A DNA stretch of 64,000 bases from positions 3,614,501 through 3,678,500 of the forward strand of contig NZ_CP048222.1 of the NCBI RefSeq assembly GCF_010119975.1, given 5' to 3'. Below are positions 28,815-37,710 of this stretch, in pieces. How positions within the stretch are numbered: position 1 is the first letter of the stretch; every line of letters begins with the position of its first letter. This DNA comes from Rhodocytophaga rosea. GTDB lineage: Bacteria > Bacteroidota > Bacteroidia > Cytophagales > 172606-1. A model generated the notes under the pieces. It worked only from the letters and a program-made list of their open reading frames with translations. It made no database searches and was not told the origin of the DNA. The position numbers were made by a program, and so were the translations under genes.

Positions 28815-29927
28815 ATGAAAATAGGTATTGTTTGTTACCCGACATTTGGCGGTAGTGGTGTTGTAGCCACTGAATTGGGAAAAGCCCTGGCTCAGGAAGG
28901 CCATAAAATACATTTCATCACCTATACACAGCCTGCTCGATTCGATTTCTTTAATGAGAATCTGTTTTATCACGAAGTTTCCATTTCTTCCTATCCTTTG
29001 TTTGAGTACCCTCCTTATGAGCTTGCCTTGGCCAGTAAAATGGTAAATGTGGTGAAGTATGAGAAGCTGGATTTATTGCATGTGCATTATGCCATTCCTC
29101 ATGCATCAGCAGCATACATGGCCAAACAAATTCTGAAAACGCATGGCATTCATATTCCTGTTGTTACCACCTTACATGGCACCGATATAACCCTTGTGGG
29201 AAAAGATCCCTCTTATGAGCCGGTGGTTACGTTTAGTATCAATCAATCGGATGGGGTAACAGCTGTTTCGGAAGACTTGAAACAGGATACCTACAAGCAT
29301 TTTGCTATTAACAAAGAAATAGAAGTTATTCCCAACTTTATAGACTTAGACCGGTTTAAAAAGCAAAAGAAAGAGCATTTTAAAAAAGCTATTGCGCCAC
29401 ACAACGAAAAACTGCTCGTACACACATCTAATTTCCGTAAGGTAAAGCGGATCGAAGACGTAATCAGGGTGTTTAGTGAGGTACGCAAACAAATTCCTAG
29501 TAAGTTATTATTGGTAGGCGACGGACCTGAAAGAACGGCGATGGAAAATTTAAGCCGCCAGTTAGATGCCTGCGATGATGTCCGTTTCTTGGGTAAGCTG
29601 GATGCTGTAGAGGAAGTATTGTCTGTATGTGACCTGTTTGTGATGCCCTCTGAAAAAGAAAGTTTCGGACTGGCTGCTCTGGAAGCCATGGCTTGTGAAG
29701 TGCCGGTAATATCTTCGGATGCCGGAGGTATACCAGAGCTGAATGTACATGGAAAAACAGGTTTTATCAGCAAAGTGGGTGATGTACCGGATATGGTAAA
29801 AAATGCGCTGTTTATTTTGAAAGACGAAAACCTTCCAACGTTCAAACACAATGCGATAGAAAGAGCCAAAGAGTTTGATGTGACAAGAATTCTGCCTATG
29901 TATGAAAATTATTATAAAAAGTACTAG
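28815..29927 (+). CDS. bshA: N-acetyl-alpha-D-glucosaminyl L-malate synthase (bacillithiol pathway)
   Basis: 370 residues from the ATG at 28815, chosen because MKIGIVCYPTFGGSGVVATE is the conserved BshA N-terminus. It is a GT4 glycosyltransferase: an N-terminal Rossmann half with LLHVHYAIPHASAAYMAKQ and VVTTLHGTDITLVG, and a C-terminal nucleotide-sugar half with LLLVGDGPER and the EX7E-type PSEKESFGLAALEAMA. It joins GlcNAc from UDP-GlcNAc to L-malate, the first step of bacillithiol synthesis, in the cytoplasm. The bshB and bshC genes are not in the window. Confidence 0.93.
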   Translation: MKIGIVCYPTFGGSGVVATELGKALAQEGHKIHFITYTQPARFDFFNENLFYHEVSISSYPLFEYPPYELALASKMVNVVKYEKLDLLHVHYAIPHASAAYMAKQILKTHGIHIPVVTTLHGTDITLVGKDPSYEPVVTFSINQSDGVTAVSEDLKQDTYKHFAINKEIEVIPNFIDLDRFKKQKKEHFKKAIAPHNEKLLVHTSNFRKVKRIEDVIRVFSEVRKQIPSKLLLVGDGPERTAMENLSRQLDACDDVRFLGKLDAVEEVLSVCDLFVMPSEKESFGLAALEAMACEVPVISSDAGGIPELNVHGKTGFISKVGDVPDMVKNALFILKDENLPTFKHNAIERAKEFDVTRILPMYENYYKKY

Positions 29928-30047
29928 CCTATGACTTAGTAAATTAGCTTTTATACCTCATAAGAAGCTTTCTTTATTCCTTTACATAAATGCATAAATG
30001 AAGTATATTAGCCCAAATTTTGAGAATAGCTTAAACCACCTTAATCT

Positions 30048-30671
30048 ATGTCCAAAACACCCAACACAGCCGTGAGACCTAAAAATACAGGCCAGAAAGT
30101 TATTTTTGATAATCCAGTTCTGGAAAGCCTGACCAGAACCCATATTGCCGTCCCTATTTCTATTTTTGTTCTATTTTCTATAGGATTAATTGTATATGCC
30201 TTTACGTATTCACAGTTGCCTAGTTATCTGATAGGCATTCTGTTTATCAGCGGTTTATTAATATTTTCGCTGGTGGAATATATAGTGCACCGCTATGTAT
30301 TCCATATGGATACCGATACGGACCTGAAAGAAAAGATACAGTACAATTTTCATGGAGTCCATCATGAGTATCCGAAGGATAAAGGCAGGTTAGCTATGCC
30401 ACCGATTGTGAGTGTGATATTGGCTATCAGTTTACTATATGTTTTTCATCTGGTAATTGGTGAATATACGTTTGCCTTTTTACCGGGCTTTGTAATGGGA
30501 TATGCTTCTTATTTATTTGTGCATTTTGCCGTACATGCGTATCAACCTCCGAAGAACTTTTTCAAAGTATTATGGGTGAATCATGGAATTCATCATTACA
30601 AAGATCATAACAAGGCTTTTGGAGTATCAACTCCACTGTGGGATTTTATATTTGGCACATTGCCTAAATAA
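30048..30671 (+). CDS. fatty acid hydroxylase / sterol desaturase-family membrane protein
   Basis: 207 residues with about four membrane segments. The di-iron histidine clusters of the superfamily are all visible: HRYVFH (~86-91), HGVHHEY (~103-109), HFAVHAY (~165-171) and HGIHHYKDH. These enzymes use O2 and a di-iron centre to hydroxylate or desaturate membrane lipids; in this phylum related proteins act on fatty acids, sphingolipids or carotenoids. The neighbours do not indicate the substrate. A very strong terminator follows. Confidence 0.85.
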   Translation: MSKTPNTAVRPKNTGQKVIFDNPVLESLTRTHIAVPISIFVLFSIGLIVYAFTYSQLPSYLIGILFISGLLIFSLVEYIVHRYVFHMDTDTDLKEKIQYNFHGVHHEYPKDKGRLAMPPIVSVILAISLLYVFHLVIGEYTFAFLPGFVMGYASYLFVHFAVHAYQPPKNFFKVLWVNHGIHHYKDHNKAFGVSTPLWDFIFGTLPK

Positions 30672-30683
30672 GCTATTCTATTT

Positions 30684-30728
30684 AACACAACGGAACCCTC
30701 TTTTGATAAAAGAGGGTTCCGTTGTGTT
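30684..30728 (+). terminator. 21-bp perfect-stem hairpin terminator
   Basis: AACACAACGGAACCCTCTTT(T) and its exact reverse complement form a 21-bp stem with a 3-nt loop, 12 bp after the hydroxylase stop. The stem is unusually long for a terminator; the T-run after it is short (GTTGTTACG). Confidence 0.75.
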
Positions 30729-30786
30729 GTTACGTATCTGTATGTAAAATAGTAGCAGTAAGAGGGAAAAATATGAGTTTATAAGT

Positions 30787-30840
30787 AGCAAATAAAAAAG
30801 CACTTACAAGTTTTATCTTATAAGTGCTTTTTTATTTGCT
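30787..30840. terminator. 20-bp inverted-repeat terminator at the 3' end of tRNA-Asn
   Basis: Perfect 20-bp arms at 30787-30806 and 30821-30840 with a 14-nt loop. The GC-containing core GCACTTA/TAAGTGC is followed by TTTTTTATTT on either strand. The right arm overlaps the last two bases of the minus-strand tRNA-Asn, so the hairpin should terminate that tRNA transcript and act bidirectionally. Confidence 0.8.
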
Positions 30841-30912
30841 CTTCCTCCTGGGCTCGAACCAGGGACCCTCTGATTAACAGTCAGATGCTCTAACCGGCTG
30901 AGCTAAGGAAGA
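30839..30912 (-). tRNA. tRNA-Asn (anticodon GTT)
   Basis: A complete 74-nt cloverleaf. The acceptor arms TCTTCCT and AGGAAGA pair perfectly with discriminator G. The D-arm is TAGCTCAGCCGGTTAGAGC, the anticodon arm CTGACTGTTAATCAG with GTT anticodon, the T-arm CCTGGTTCGAGCCCAGG. No CCA is encoded. A terminator hairpin begins at its 3' end. Confidence 0.97.
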
Positions 30913-31298
30913 CTGTTACTGACTTAAACGGTTGCAATAATAATGGGTTATTTTTAAATACCCAAAAAATTTATCACTTTTTTAATCCTGTTCATTTGCC
31001 CTTTACAAGTATTAAAGTTCGCCTGTCCTGGTATACTTGTTCTTTATTCAGAGGTTACTATATTTATTAGCTTTTCTGACCTATTTAGTAATTGGATAGA
31101 AAACATAAATTTCTTATCTTAGAAACTACTGGCATTATCCAATATTAATCCATGTTTCATCTTAATTTGATTATACTAAAACAGGCCATATATTATTTTT
31201 AAAGCTTAAAACAACCACATACTAATTTCGTTTTACTTGATACATCTTTCATCTGTATAAACACCCTCTTTCTTTCCTAACCTATCATTCTCATCTAT
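30913..31298. other. 386-bp non-coding gap between tRNA-Asn and htrA
   Basis: AT-rich, no gene seen. It should contain the tRNA-Asn promoter (leftward) and the htrA promoter (rightward). The last ~60 bases before htrA are pyrimidine-rich. Confidence 0.4.
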
Positions 31299-32791
31299 AT
31301 GAACCGGAAATTATTTATCCTAGGGCTTTTATTAGCATCTGTACTGGGGGGGTAATAGCCCTGGCGGGATTTAAATTCTTTACTACGCCTGAAAAAGTAT
31401 ATGAATCCTTTGAGCAAAAGCAGAATGTACACTTTTCTAATTATCTAAAAGATACAGCTATTATTGTTCCTGAAGGGTTGAATTTCATCTATGCAGCTGA
31501 AAGAGTGCGGCCGGCTGTAGTTCATATTAAAACTTCTTATGATGCTACTGCTATGGGTGGAGATGATGATATAGAGGGCATATTCCGTGAGTTTCATGGA
31601 GATGGTTCATCTAAAAGCCCTTTTGGCAGCCCAAGTCCCAGAGAATCTGCTGGCTCAGGGGTGATTATTTCAGCAGATGGATATATTGCAACCAATAACC
31701 ACGTAGTAGAAAGCGCTAATAAAATACAGGTGATTCTGGATGACAAGCGGAGTTATATAGGCACAGTTGTTGGAACAGATCCTACGACAGATCTGGCTCT
31801 GGTGAAAATTGAAGACGATGCGCTACCTTTTGTAAAATATGGAGATTCAGATAAACTAAAAGTAGGAGAGTGGGTACTGGCTGTTGGTAATCCTTTTGAT
31901 TTGACTTCTACTGTTACAGCTGGAATTGTAAGTGCAAAATCCCGTAACATTAATATTCTGCGTGACGAAAAAAATATGCAGGTAGAATCCTTCATTCAGA
32001 CAGATGCTGCTGTAAATCCAGGCAATAGTGGCGGTGCATTAGTTGATTTAAAAGGCCAACTGGTAGGCATCAATACGGCCATTGCAACTTCTACCAGGTT
32101 TTCTCAAGGATATTCTTTCGCTGTGCCAGTTACCCTGGTAAAAAAAGTAATGGATGATTTGCTTAAATATGGAGAGGTACAACGTGCTTTATTGGGTGTG
32201 ATTATCAGACAAGATATTGATGCCGACTTTGCCAAAGAGAAAGGGCTTAAATCATTAAAAGGTGTTTATATTGAAGATGTAAATGATGAAAGCGCTGCAA
32301 AGCAAGCTGGTATAAAAGCGGGTGACGTGGTAAAACGTATCAATGATATTGAAGTTAATTCATCTTCAGAATTGCAGGGAGTAGTCGCTACCTACCGCCC
32401 AGGAGATAAAGTGAAAGTAGCTTATGAAAGAGGTGGAAAAGAGTATATTACGCAGGTTACGCTAAGAAATAGCATGGGAAATACCAGTATTGTGAAGCGG
32501 GAAACCACAGCTAAAGAAAAAGGTATTCTTGGTGCGGAATTATTAGCAATTAGTGAGGCAGAAAAAAGAGTAGCCGGTATTGAAAGTGGGGTTAGAATTA
32601 CAAAGTTATCTTCCGGAAAGATGAAAGAGGCAGGATTTAAACCTGGTTTTATTATTACACATATCGATAAAAAAGCGGTTAAAACGCCTAATGATGTAAT
32701 CAAAAGTATCCAGAATGTGAAAGAAGGCGCTGTGCTCATTGAAGGAGTATATGCAGATGGCACCAAAGATTACAGAGCTATCGTACCCTAA
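31299..32791 (+). pseudogene. htrA: HtrA/DegP-type periplasmic serine protease, frameshifted in the signal peptide
   Basis: The natural start is ATG 31299 (MNRKLFILGLLLASVL), a signal peptide that runs into a G7 run at 31355-31361 and then double stops TAA TAG. One more G restores GGVIALAGFKFF and joins smoothly to the long frame, giving ~497 residues. The protease domain is intact: His codon 31700 (TNNHVVE), Asp codon 31790 (TTDLALV), Ser codon 32027 (GNSGGAL). Two PDZ domains follow (~32190-32460 and 32510-32790). DegP/DegQ proteins degrade or refold damaged envelope proteins. Without the extra base the enzyme has no export signal. Either the assembly lost a G or the gene needs slippage. 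Confidence 0.87.
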
Positions 32792-32813
32792 CAGTATGGA
32801 TTAAGGTCCTTCT

Positions 32814-32856
32814 AAAAACTCTTTAAATACCTGATTTTTTAAAGAGTTTTTTTATT
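32814..32856 (+). terminator. intrinsic terminator after htrA
   Basis: AAAAACTCTTTAAA and TTTAAAGAGTTTTT form a 14-bp perfect stem with a 10-nt loop, followed by a T-run. Confidence 0.8.
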
Positions 32857-32860
32857 TTTG
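32853..32860 (+). promoter_or_regulatory. possible -7 element of the aldehyde dehydrogenase gene
   Basis: TATTTTTG matches TAnnTTTG and lies 30 bp before the first possible ATG (32891), overlapping the T-run of the htrA terminator. No matching -33 TTTG is seen. Confidence 0.35.
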
Positions 32861-32911
32861 TGAAATTTTAAACAAAAGCCTAAATTTTCAATGATTTTTG
32901 GCTTTACTTTT

Positions 32912-34447
32912 ATGCAAGATACTTTAGCACTTCTGCAGATTCAGGCACATAATCCATCTTATAGCACTGGTTTACATTGGGGAAAGCCTGACACTGGTGC
33001 CAAGCATGATATTTATTCTCCTATTGATGCCCAGTTAATCGCTTCGGTCCAGATGGCTTCTGCAGACGACTATGAAAAGGTAGTACATACAGCCGAAAAA
33101 GCTTTTGTAGAATGGCGTAAAGTCCCTGCACCAAAACGAGGAGATATTGTCCGGCAAATTGGAGATGAATTACGTAAGCACAAAGCAGCCTTAGGAAAAT
33201 TAGTTAGCTATGAAATGGGTAAAATCTATCAGGAAGGCTTAGGAGAAGTACAGGAAATGATAGATATCTGTGATTTTGCTACCGGATTAGCCCGGCAATT
33301 ACATGGACTTACTATGCACTCTGAGCGGCCCGAACACAGAATGTATGAGCAGTATCATCCTTTGGGAATTATAGGTATTATATCTGCCTTTAACTTTCCT
33401 GTAGCAGTATGGTCATGGAATGCCATGCTTGCAGCAATATGTGGAAATGTATGTATCTGGAAGCCTTCCGAAAAAACACCGCTAAGCGCTATTGCCTGTC
33501 AGCGTATTTTAGCGAAAGTGCTAGAAGATAATAATTTACCGGAAGGTATTTTTAACTTGATTATTGGTGATGCAAGTACAGGCCAACGGATGGCAGAAGA
33601 CAACCGATTGCCTTTAATTTCGGCTACAGGTTCTACAAGAATGGGAAAACAGGTAGCAAAAACAGTAGCAGGCCGGCTTGGAAAAGCCCTTCTAGAATTA
33701 GGTGGAAACAATGCCATTATTATCACTCCCCATGCTGACATAGAGATGGCTGTAAGAGCCTCAGTTTTTGGTGCAGTAGGGACTTGTGGCCAACGATGTA
33801 CGACCACCCGAAGATTAATTGTACACGCTGATGTGTATGAATCTGTGAGAGAAAAACTGTTACATATTTATAAGCGCTTGCCTATTGGTAATCCACTAAA
33901 CGAGAATAAATTGGTTGGCCCACTCATTGATAAAGATGCAGTACAAGCTTTTGTATCTGCCATTGAAAAAGTAAAGCAGGAGGGTGGCAATGTGCTTACT
34001 GGAGGAACAGTTCTTAGTGGAGAGGAGTATGCAGCCGGTACTTATGTAATGCCTGCCATTATTGAAGTAAAGAACGAATATCCTACGGTTCAGGAAGAAA
34101 CTTTTGCTCCGATCTTATATTTAATACGCTATGAAGGAGATGTACAAAGCGCTATTGACATACAAAATAATGTGAGACAAGGACTTTCTTCTGCAATTTT
34201 TTCCAATCACTTACATGAAGCCGAAGCTTTTTTGTCTTCCATCGGTTCGGATTGTGGTATTGCCAATGTGAATATTGGAACCTCAGGTGCTGAAATTGGT
34301 GGAGCTTTTGGAGGCGAAAAAGAAACCGGAGGGGGTAGAGAGTCCGGTTCTGACGCCTGGAAAGTATATATGCGCCGTCAGACAAATACAATCAATTATG
34401 GAAAGACACTTCCCCTGGCGCAGGGGATCAAATTTGAGGTTGTATAA
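32912..34447 (+). CDS. ALDH7-type aldehyde dehydrogenase
   Basis: 511 residues from ATG 32912 (MQDTLALLQ); an ATG seven codons upstream at 32891 is also possible. It is an NAD(P)-dependent aldehyde dehydrogenase with GIISAFNFPVAVWSWN (cofactor domain), ATGSTRMGKQV, the general-base motif LLELGGNNAI and the catalytic Cys296 in GTCGQRCTT. The C-terminal GGGRESGSDAWKVYMRRQTN segment is typical of the ALDH7 group, which oxidises alpha-aminoadipate semialdehyde in lysine breakdown. Cytoplasmic. The lysine-degradation role is inferred from subfamily features only; no other genes of that pathway are near. Confidence 0.87.
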   Translation: MQDTLALLQIQAHNPSYSTGLHWGKPDTGAKHDIYSPIDAQLIASVQMASADDYEKVVHTAEKAFVEWRKVPAPKRGDIVRQIGDELRKHKAALGKLVSYEMGKIYQEGLGEVQEMIDICDFATGLARQLHGLTMHSERPEHRMYEQYHPLGIIGIISAFNFPVAVWSWNAMLAAICGNVCIWKPSEKTPLSAIACQRILAKVLEDNNLPEGIFNLIIGDASTGQRMAEDNRLPLISATGSTRMGKQVAKTVAGRLGKALLELGGNNAIIITPHADIEMAVRASVFGAVGTCGQRCTTTRRLIVHADVYESVREKLLHIYKRLPIGNPLNENKLVGPLIDKDAVQAFVSAIEKVKQEGGNVLTGGTVLSGEEYAAGTYVMPAIIEVKNEYPTVQEETFAPILYLIRYEGDVQSAIDIQNNVRQGLSSAIFSNHLHEAEAFLSSIGSDCGIANVNIGTSGAEIGGAFGGEKETGGGRESGSDAWKVYMRRQTNTINYGKTLPLAQGIKFEVV

Positions 34448-34575
34448 ACTTACGTATGTACGTTTAATCTTACTTGTTAAAAAAATTAATTTTTTTGCAT
34501 TTATACATACATTATTTATCTTTAACCATTAACACTCAAGAATAATCATAATATCTCAACTTTATATAAATAAGT

Positions 34576-34992
34576 ATGCCTGAGCAAAAAACCAAGTATA
34601 ATGCCATTATGCTAATCGACGATAATGAGATAGATAATCTTATCAACCAGAAGATTATAGAGTCGTCCAATATCTGCAAGAATATATTCACTCACACTGG
34701 TGGAAAGAGCGCTATTGAATTCCTGAAAAATATGGAGAAGATTGCGGCTTCGGTACCTGGATGTTTGCCAGAGATTATTTTTCTCGATATAGATATGCCT
34801 TTGATGGATGGATTCCAGTTTCTGGATGAATTTGACAAGCTATCGAAAGACACCAAGCAATATTGTAACGTGGTGATGCTAACTTCTTCCATCAATCCTC
34901 AGGATATGAATAAGTCTAAAAAATATGACTATGTTAAAAAATATGTAAATAAGCCTTTAACACAAGATAGTTTAAATAAGCTAAGCATATAA
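34576..34992 (+). CDS. single-domain response regulator receiver
   Basis: 138 residues, entirely a CheY-like receiver. Acidic pair D15/D16 (MLIDDNEID), phosphoacceptor D71 (FLDIDMPLMDGF), the signalling Thr/Ser in VVMLTSS and the Lys in KYVNKPL are all present. There is no output domain and no histidine kinase nearby, so it probably works in a phosphorelay or by protein contact. This type of receiver is common in Cytophagales. A strong bidirectional terminator follows. Confidence 0.92.
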   Translation: MPEQKTKYNAIMLIDDNEIDNLINQKIIESSNICKNIFTHTGGKSAIEFLKNMEKIAASVPGCLPEIIFLDIDMPLMDGFQFLDEFDKLSKDTKQYCNVVMLTSSINPQDMNKSKKYDYVKKYVNKPLTQDSLNKLSI

Positions 34993-35000
34993 ACTTTTAC

Positions 35001-35051
35001 TAAGCTCAAAAAAGAAGCCTTGCAAATTGCAAGGCTTCTTTTTTGAGCTTA
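35001..35051. terminator. 25-bp perfect inverted repeat, bidirectional terminator
   Basis: The arms at 35001-35025 and 35027-35051 are perfect complements separated by one base. With A6/T6 flanks outside a GAAGCCTTGCAA core it can terminate both the receiver gene (plus) and the convergent helical-protein gene (minus). Confidence 0.9.
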
Positions 35052-35059
35052 GACTCAAA

Positions 35060-36505
35060 TTATGTAGTGAGTCTAGCAATAAAGCTTTCATCCATTTTGA
35101 TATAGTTGGAAATAGAGAAGCCCTCTTGTTCAGTACGATTCAGTTTGTCGACTAAAGCACGGATTTTTGCTGCTTTTCCATTCTTGCTATCATATAAAGA
35201 TGTCTTAAGAATTTTGGTAAATACCAGCATACGCTCGCAATTGTCTTTACCTAGTATTCTGATTTGTCTCTGAATACTATTTAACAATTGGCTAAATAAT
35301 TCATAATCATTTAATAAGCAATATTGTAGGGCAAGTAACAGCTTAACTTCTAGTTGTGCCTGCGGATATTTTTTAAGGCTCAAATCATTTAATAAATTGT
35401 TAATCCATTTAGATGCCTCATCATACTTATTGGCGTAATAACACGAAAGCGCCCGATAAGTTACATATGATATATATTTGGGTAAATCATGTGTATCTAC
35501 TTCAAAGTCCTGGAATAAGCCTTCGTTTTCTTCATACATTAAATGTTCCGCGTCCATACGGATATGGCGGTTCACTTTTGTAAATAGAAACTGCGAAGGA
35601 TATGTGTATAGACTATAGTTAGTGAGTAGGGTGCTGATGGCATCGTTTACTTCATCGAAGTATTTTTCAGCTTTTTTGTATACTTTATAATGCGTGTAAT
35701 ACTCTAGTTTAAGGAATTCAAATACTAGTTTGAGATGATAGTAAATAGAGTCGAGGCTATACTGAGTAAAGATTTTTTCCACATTGGCCAGAATGTCTTC
35801 AATGGGTTCTAAATCATCTTGTGTTTTCTCAATCTCATCTTCTACAAAGAGACGGTGGAAAATACTCATGCAATGCTGGTAAATATACAAGCGGTGAGAC
35901 TGATATAATCGGCATACATTATCCATTTCCCTATGTAACAGGGTTAATTCAAGTTTTTCAGTTGAATTTCCTGATAAGGTATACAATCCATATTTTTTGA
36001 AATATTCCGCCAGCAGATCCTCTGCTTTATCTATGGCCAACATATAGGCAACATGCCGGTTATACAACTGTGAGTAGTTAAACAGTTCCGGCGTGTTGAT
36101 GTGGAGCTTTTTGAGTGTCTTGTAAATAACGGTTAATTCGTTAGATAAATCATAATCCAGAAGTTCCTTTTCCAGTTTCTTCAGCGTTGCAACAGCAATA
36201 GCTCTCTTCTTAGTAAATATTATTTCATTAATATTAGCCACCTTTTTCAGCAGGTCAGTACGAGGACTTTCCATTTGCTGCAAAAGATATTCTTCTATTT
36301 TTTGATTTAATCTGGAACGCAGGGTATAATAAGCATTGGTATTTACTTCCAGTTGCTCCATTATTTTATTATCTGAAAGCTGCTTTTCCCGCATAAATTT
36401 TAGCAAGTACGCCGATTTTTCAGCGTTACTCGTCATCAACGAATCATATATAGCTTTATAGTCTTCCAGTGACAACTGTTTAATAATATTCTTTAGTTTA
36501 GCCAT
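35060..36505 (-). CDS. large all-helical protein of unknown function
   Basis: 481 residues, cytoplasmic, no signal or membrane segment. Nearly all helical, with repeated aromatic/Leu spacing suggestive of degenerate TPR-like repeats in the second half (YVTYRALSCYYANKYDEASK, ALQYCLLNDYELFSQLL). The N-terminal ~70 residues (LSLEDYKAIYDSLMTSNAEK, MEQLEVNTNAYYTLRSRL) resemble a HTH-like start. I do not recognise the family; proteins like it seem restricted to Cytophagales, but that is an impression. It may be a scaffold. Confidence 0.6.
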   Translation of the reverse strand: MAKLKNIIKQLSLEDYKAIYDSLMTSNAEKSAYLLKFMREKQLSDNKIMEQLEVNTNAYYTLRSRLNQKIEEYLLQQMESPRTDLLKKVANINEIIFTKKRAIAVATLKKLEKELLDYDLSNELTVIYKTLKKLHINTPELFNYSQLYNRHVAYMLAIDKAEDLLAEYFKKYGLYTLSGNSTEKLELTLLHREMDNVCRLYQSHRLYIYQHCMSIFHRLFVEDEIEKTQDDLEPIEDILANVEKIFTQYSLDSIYYHLKLVFEFLKLEYYTHYKVYKKAEKYFDEVNDAISTLLTNYSLYTYPSQFLFTKVNRHIRMDAEHLMYEENEGLFQDFEVDTHDLPKYISYVTYRALSCYYANKYDEASKWINNLLNDLSLKKYPQAQLEVKLLLALQYCLLNDYELFSQLLNSIQRQIRILGKDNCERMLVFTKILKTSLYDSKNGKAAKIRALVDKLNRTEQEGFSISNYIKMDESFIARLTT

Positions 36506-36726
36506 AAAATTTATTTACTAAATTATACCGTTATAATTGCTGTTTATTTAACAAGGATATGAATTATTTTCTTTCCAGAACTAATTTGTTAGGGCAATGT
36601 AATAAAAAGAATGAAAAAAGAAATCATACTATATTATAAAAAATGTAAGATATTTAACATTTTGAATCAATATAAGTACATTATATTCATCCATTTGCGG
36701 TAATTTTGGAATTTAGTAATAAAACC

Positions 36727-37140
36727 ATGAAGATTGTATCCCGCATTATGTTGCAAGATTTTGACACATATTATCAGTTACCTCGATAGATTTTTTGGAA
36801 GCCTTGAGGCCAACTCTGAATTGGCGAAATTCTGAACGTTGAAGAATACAGCATTCGCGCTATGATTTGTACAGATGATGGAGAGGTAACCGGCTTTGTG
36901 CATCTGCATTTTGATTTATCTGCCAAAATACAAGTACGGTTTTTTGTTATAGATAGCAAGTACCGTTAAAAAAGTGCTGAAAAATTCTGATGATACATCT
37001 TAGCTAAGCAAAACGACACTTCCAAACTTGTATTAGATATTTAGTAGAAGACATTATCTTTTTATAAAAACCTAGGCTACAAAATTTTGGACAATAACTT
37101 TATGCAGTTTGGAGACATGCAATACTACAGGACGGATTTT
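36727..37140 (+). pseudogene. decayed GNAT-type acetyltransferase
   Basis: Fragments of one acetyltransferase can be read with several stops and at least one frame change. MKIVSRIMLQDFDTYYQLPR (then TAG) and GEVTGFVHLHFDL...RFFVIDSKYR (then TAA) are in one frame; FYKNLGYKILDNNFMQFGD, the typical GNAT C-terminal strand-helix, is in another frame from ~37070. Multiple independent lesions make this true decay, not a single sequencing error. Its 3' end runs into the DUF4174 gene on the other strand. Confidence 0.7.
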
Positions 37141-37152
37141 TTTATAAACAAC

Positions 37153-37593
37153 TTACTTATTTTTACCCTTCGCTTCCTGCTGCCTCATAGGCATAGCATC
37201 AATTGTCTGAAATAAGTCATCTGCTTTTAATGGTTCATCAGAGCGACGTTTTTCTCCACCATCTTTTCCTATGAGAATAATACAAAAATTTTGATCATGT
37301 ATTTCGAACTTTTTTCTTATAAAAGTTTTATCCATATAGTTAAGATTATTGATTGATATATATAAAATTTCCAAATCTCTATCTTCTACACCAACTTTTT
37401 TTGTTTCTAAATTACTTTTCTGTGCTAAGAACTCACTCTCATAAGAAGAGGAAGCCATTACGAGAATCACTCTCTTTTGCCACTTTAACGATTGGAGTCT
37501 TTCCTCTAATGAGCTGCTTTGATTAATTTGAAACTGACATAAAAGAGTGCCTGATATAACAAGTACAATTCCAATAATATAAGTTGTAAACAT
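37153..37593 (-). CDS. DUF4174 domain protein with N-terminal membrane segment
   Basis: 146 residues. Residues ~3-21 form a membrane segment or signal anchor. The rest matches DUF4174: the domain opens with LEERLQSLKWQKRVILVMAS, continues with EDRDLEILYI, and ends with the signature IILIGKDGGEKRRSDEPL and FQTIDAMPMRQQEA. The fold is thioredoxin-like and function is unknown; the domain is common in Bacteroidota and Proteobacteria. It is divergent from mfd. Confidence 0.85.
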   Translation of the reverse strand: MFTTYIIGIVLVISGTLLCQFQINQSSSLEERLQSLKWQKRVILVMASSSYESEFLAQKSNLETKKVGVEDRDLEILYISINNLNYMDKTFIRKKFEIHDQNFCIILIGKDGGEKRRSDEPLKADDLFQTIDAMPMRQQEAKGKNK

Positions 37594-37682
37594 ATTTTTG
37601 TTTATTAAAGTATTCCCTTCAAACGAACCTAAATCTTATTAGTTGAGTAATACTACTGTAACAAACCAAATGTTTATTTTGT

Positions 37683-37690
37683 TAATTTTG
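37683..37690 (+). promoter_or_regulatory. possible -7 element of mfd
   Basis: TAATTTTG matches TAnnTTTG and lies 20 bp upstream of the TTG start, implying a leader of about 15 nt. No clear -33 element. Confidence 0.4.
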
Positions 37691-37710
37691 CGCATTCAAA
37701 CCCTTTAGTA

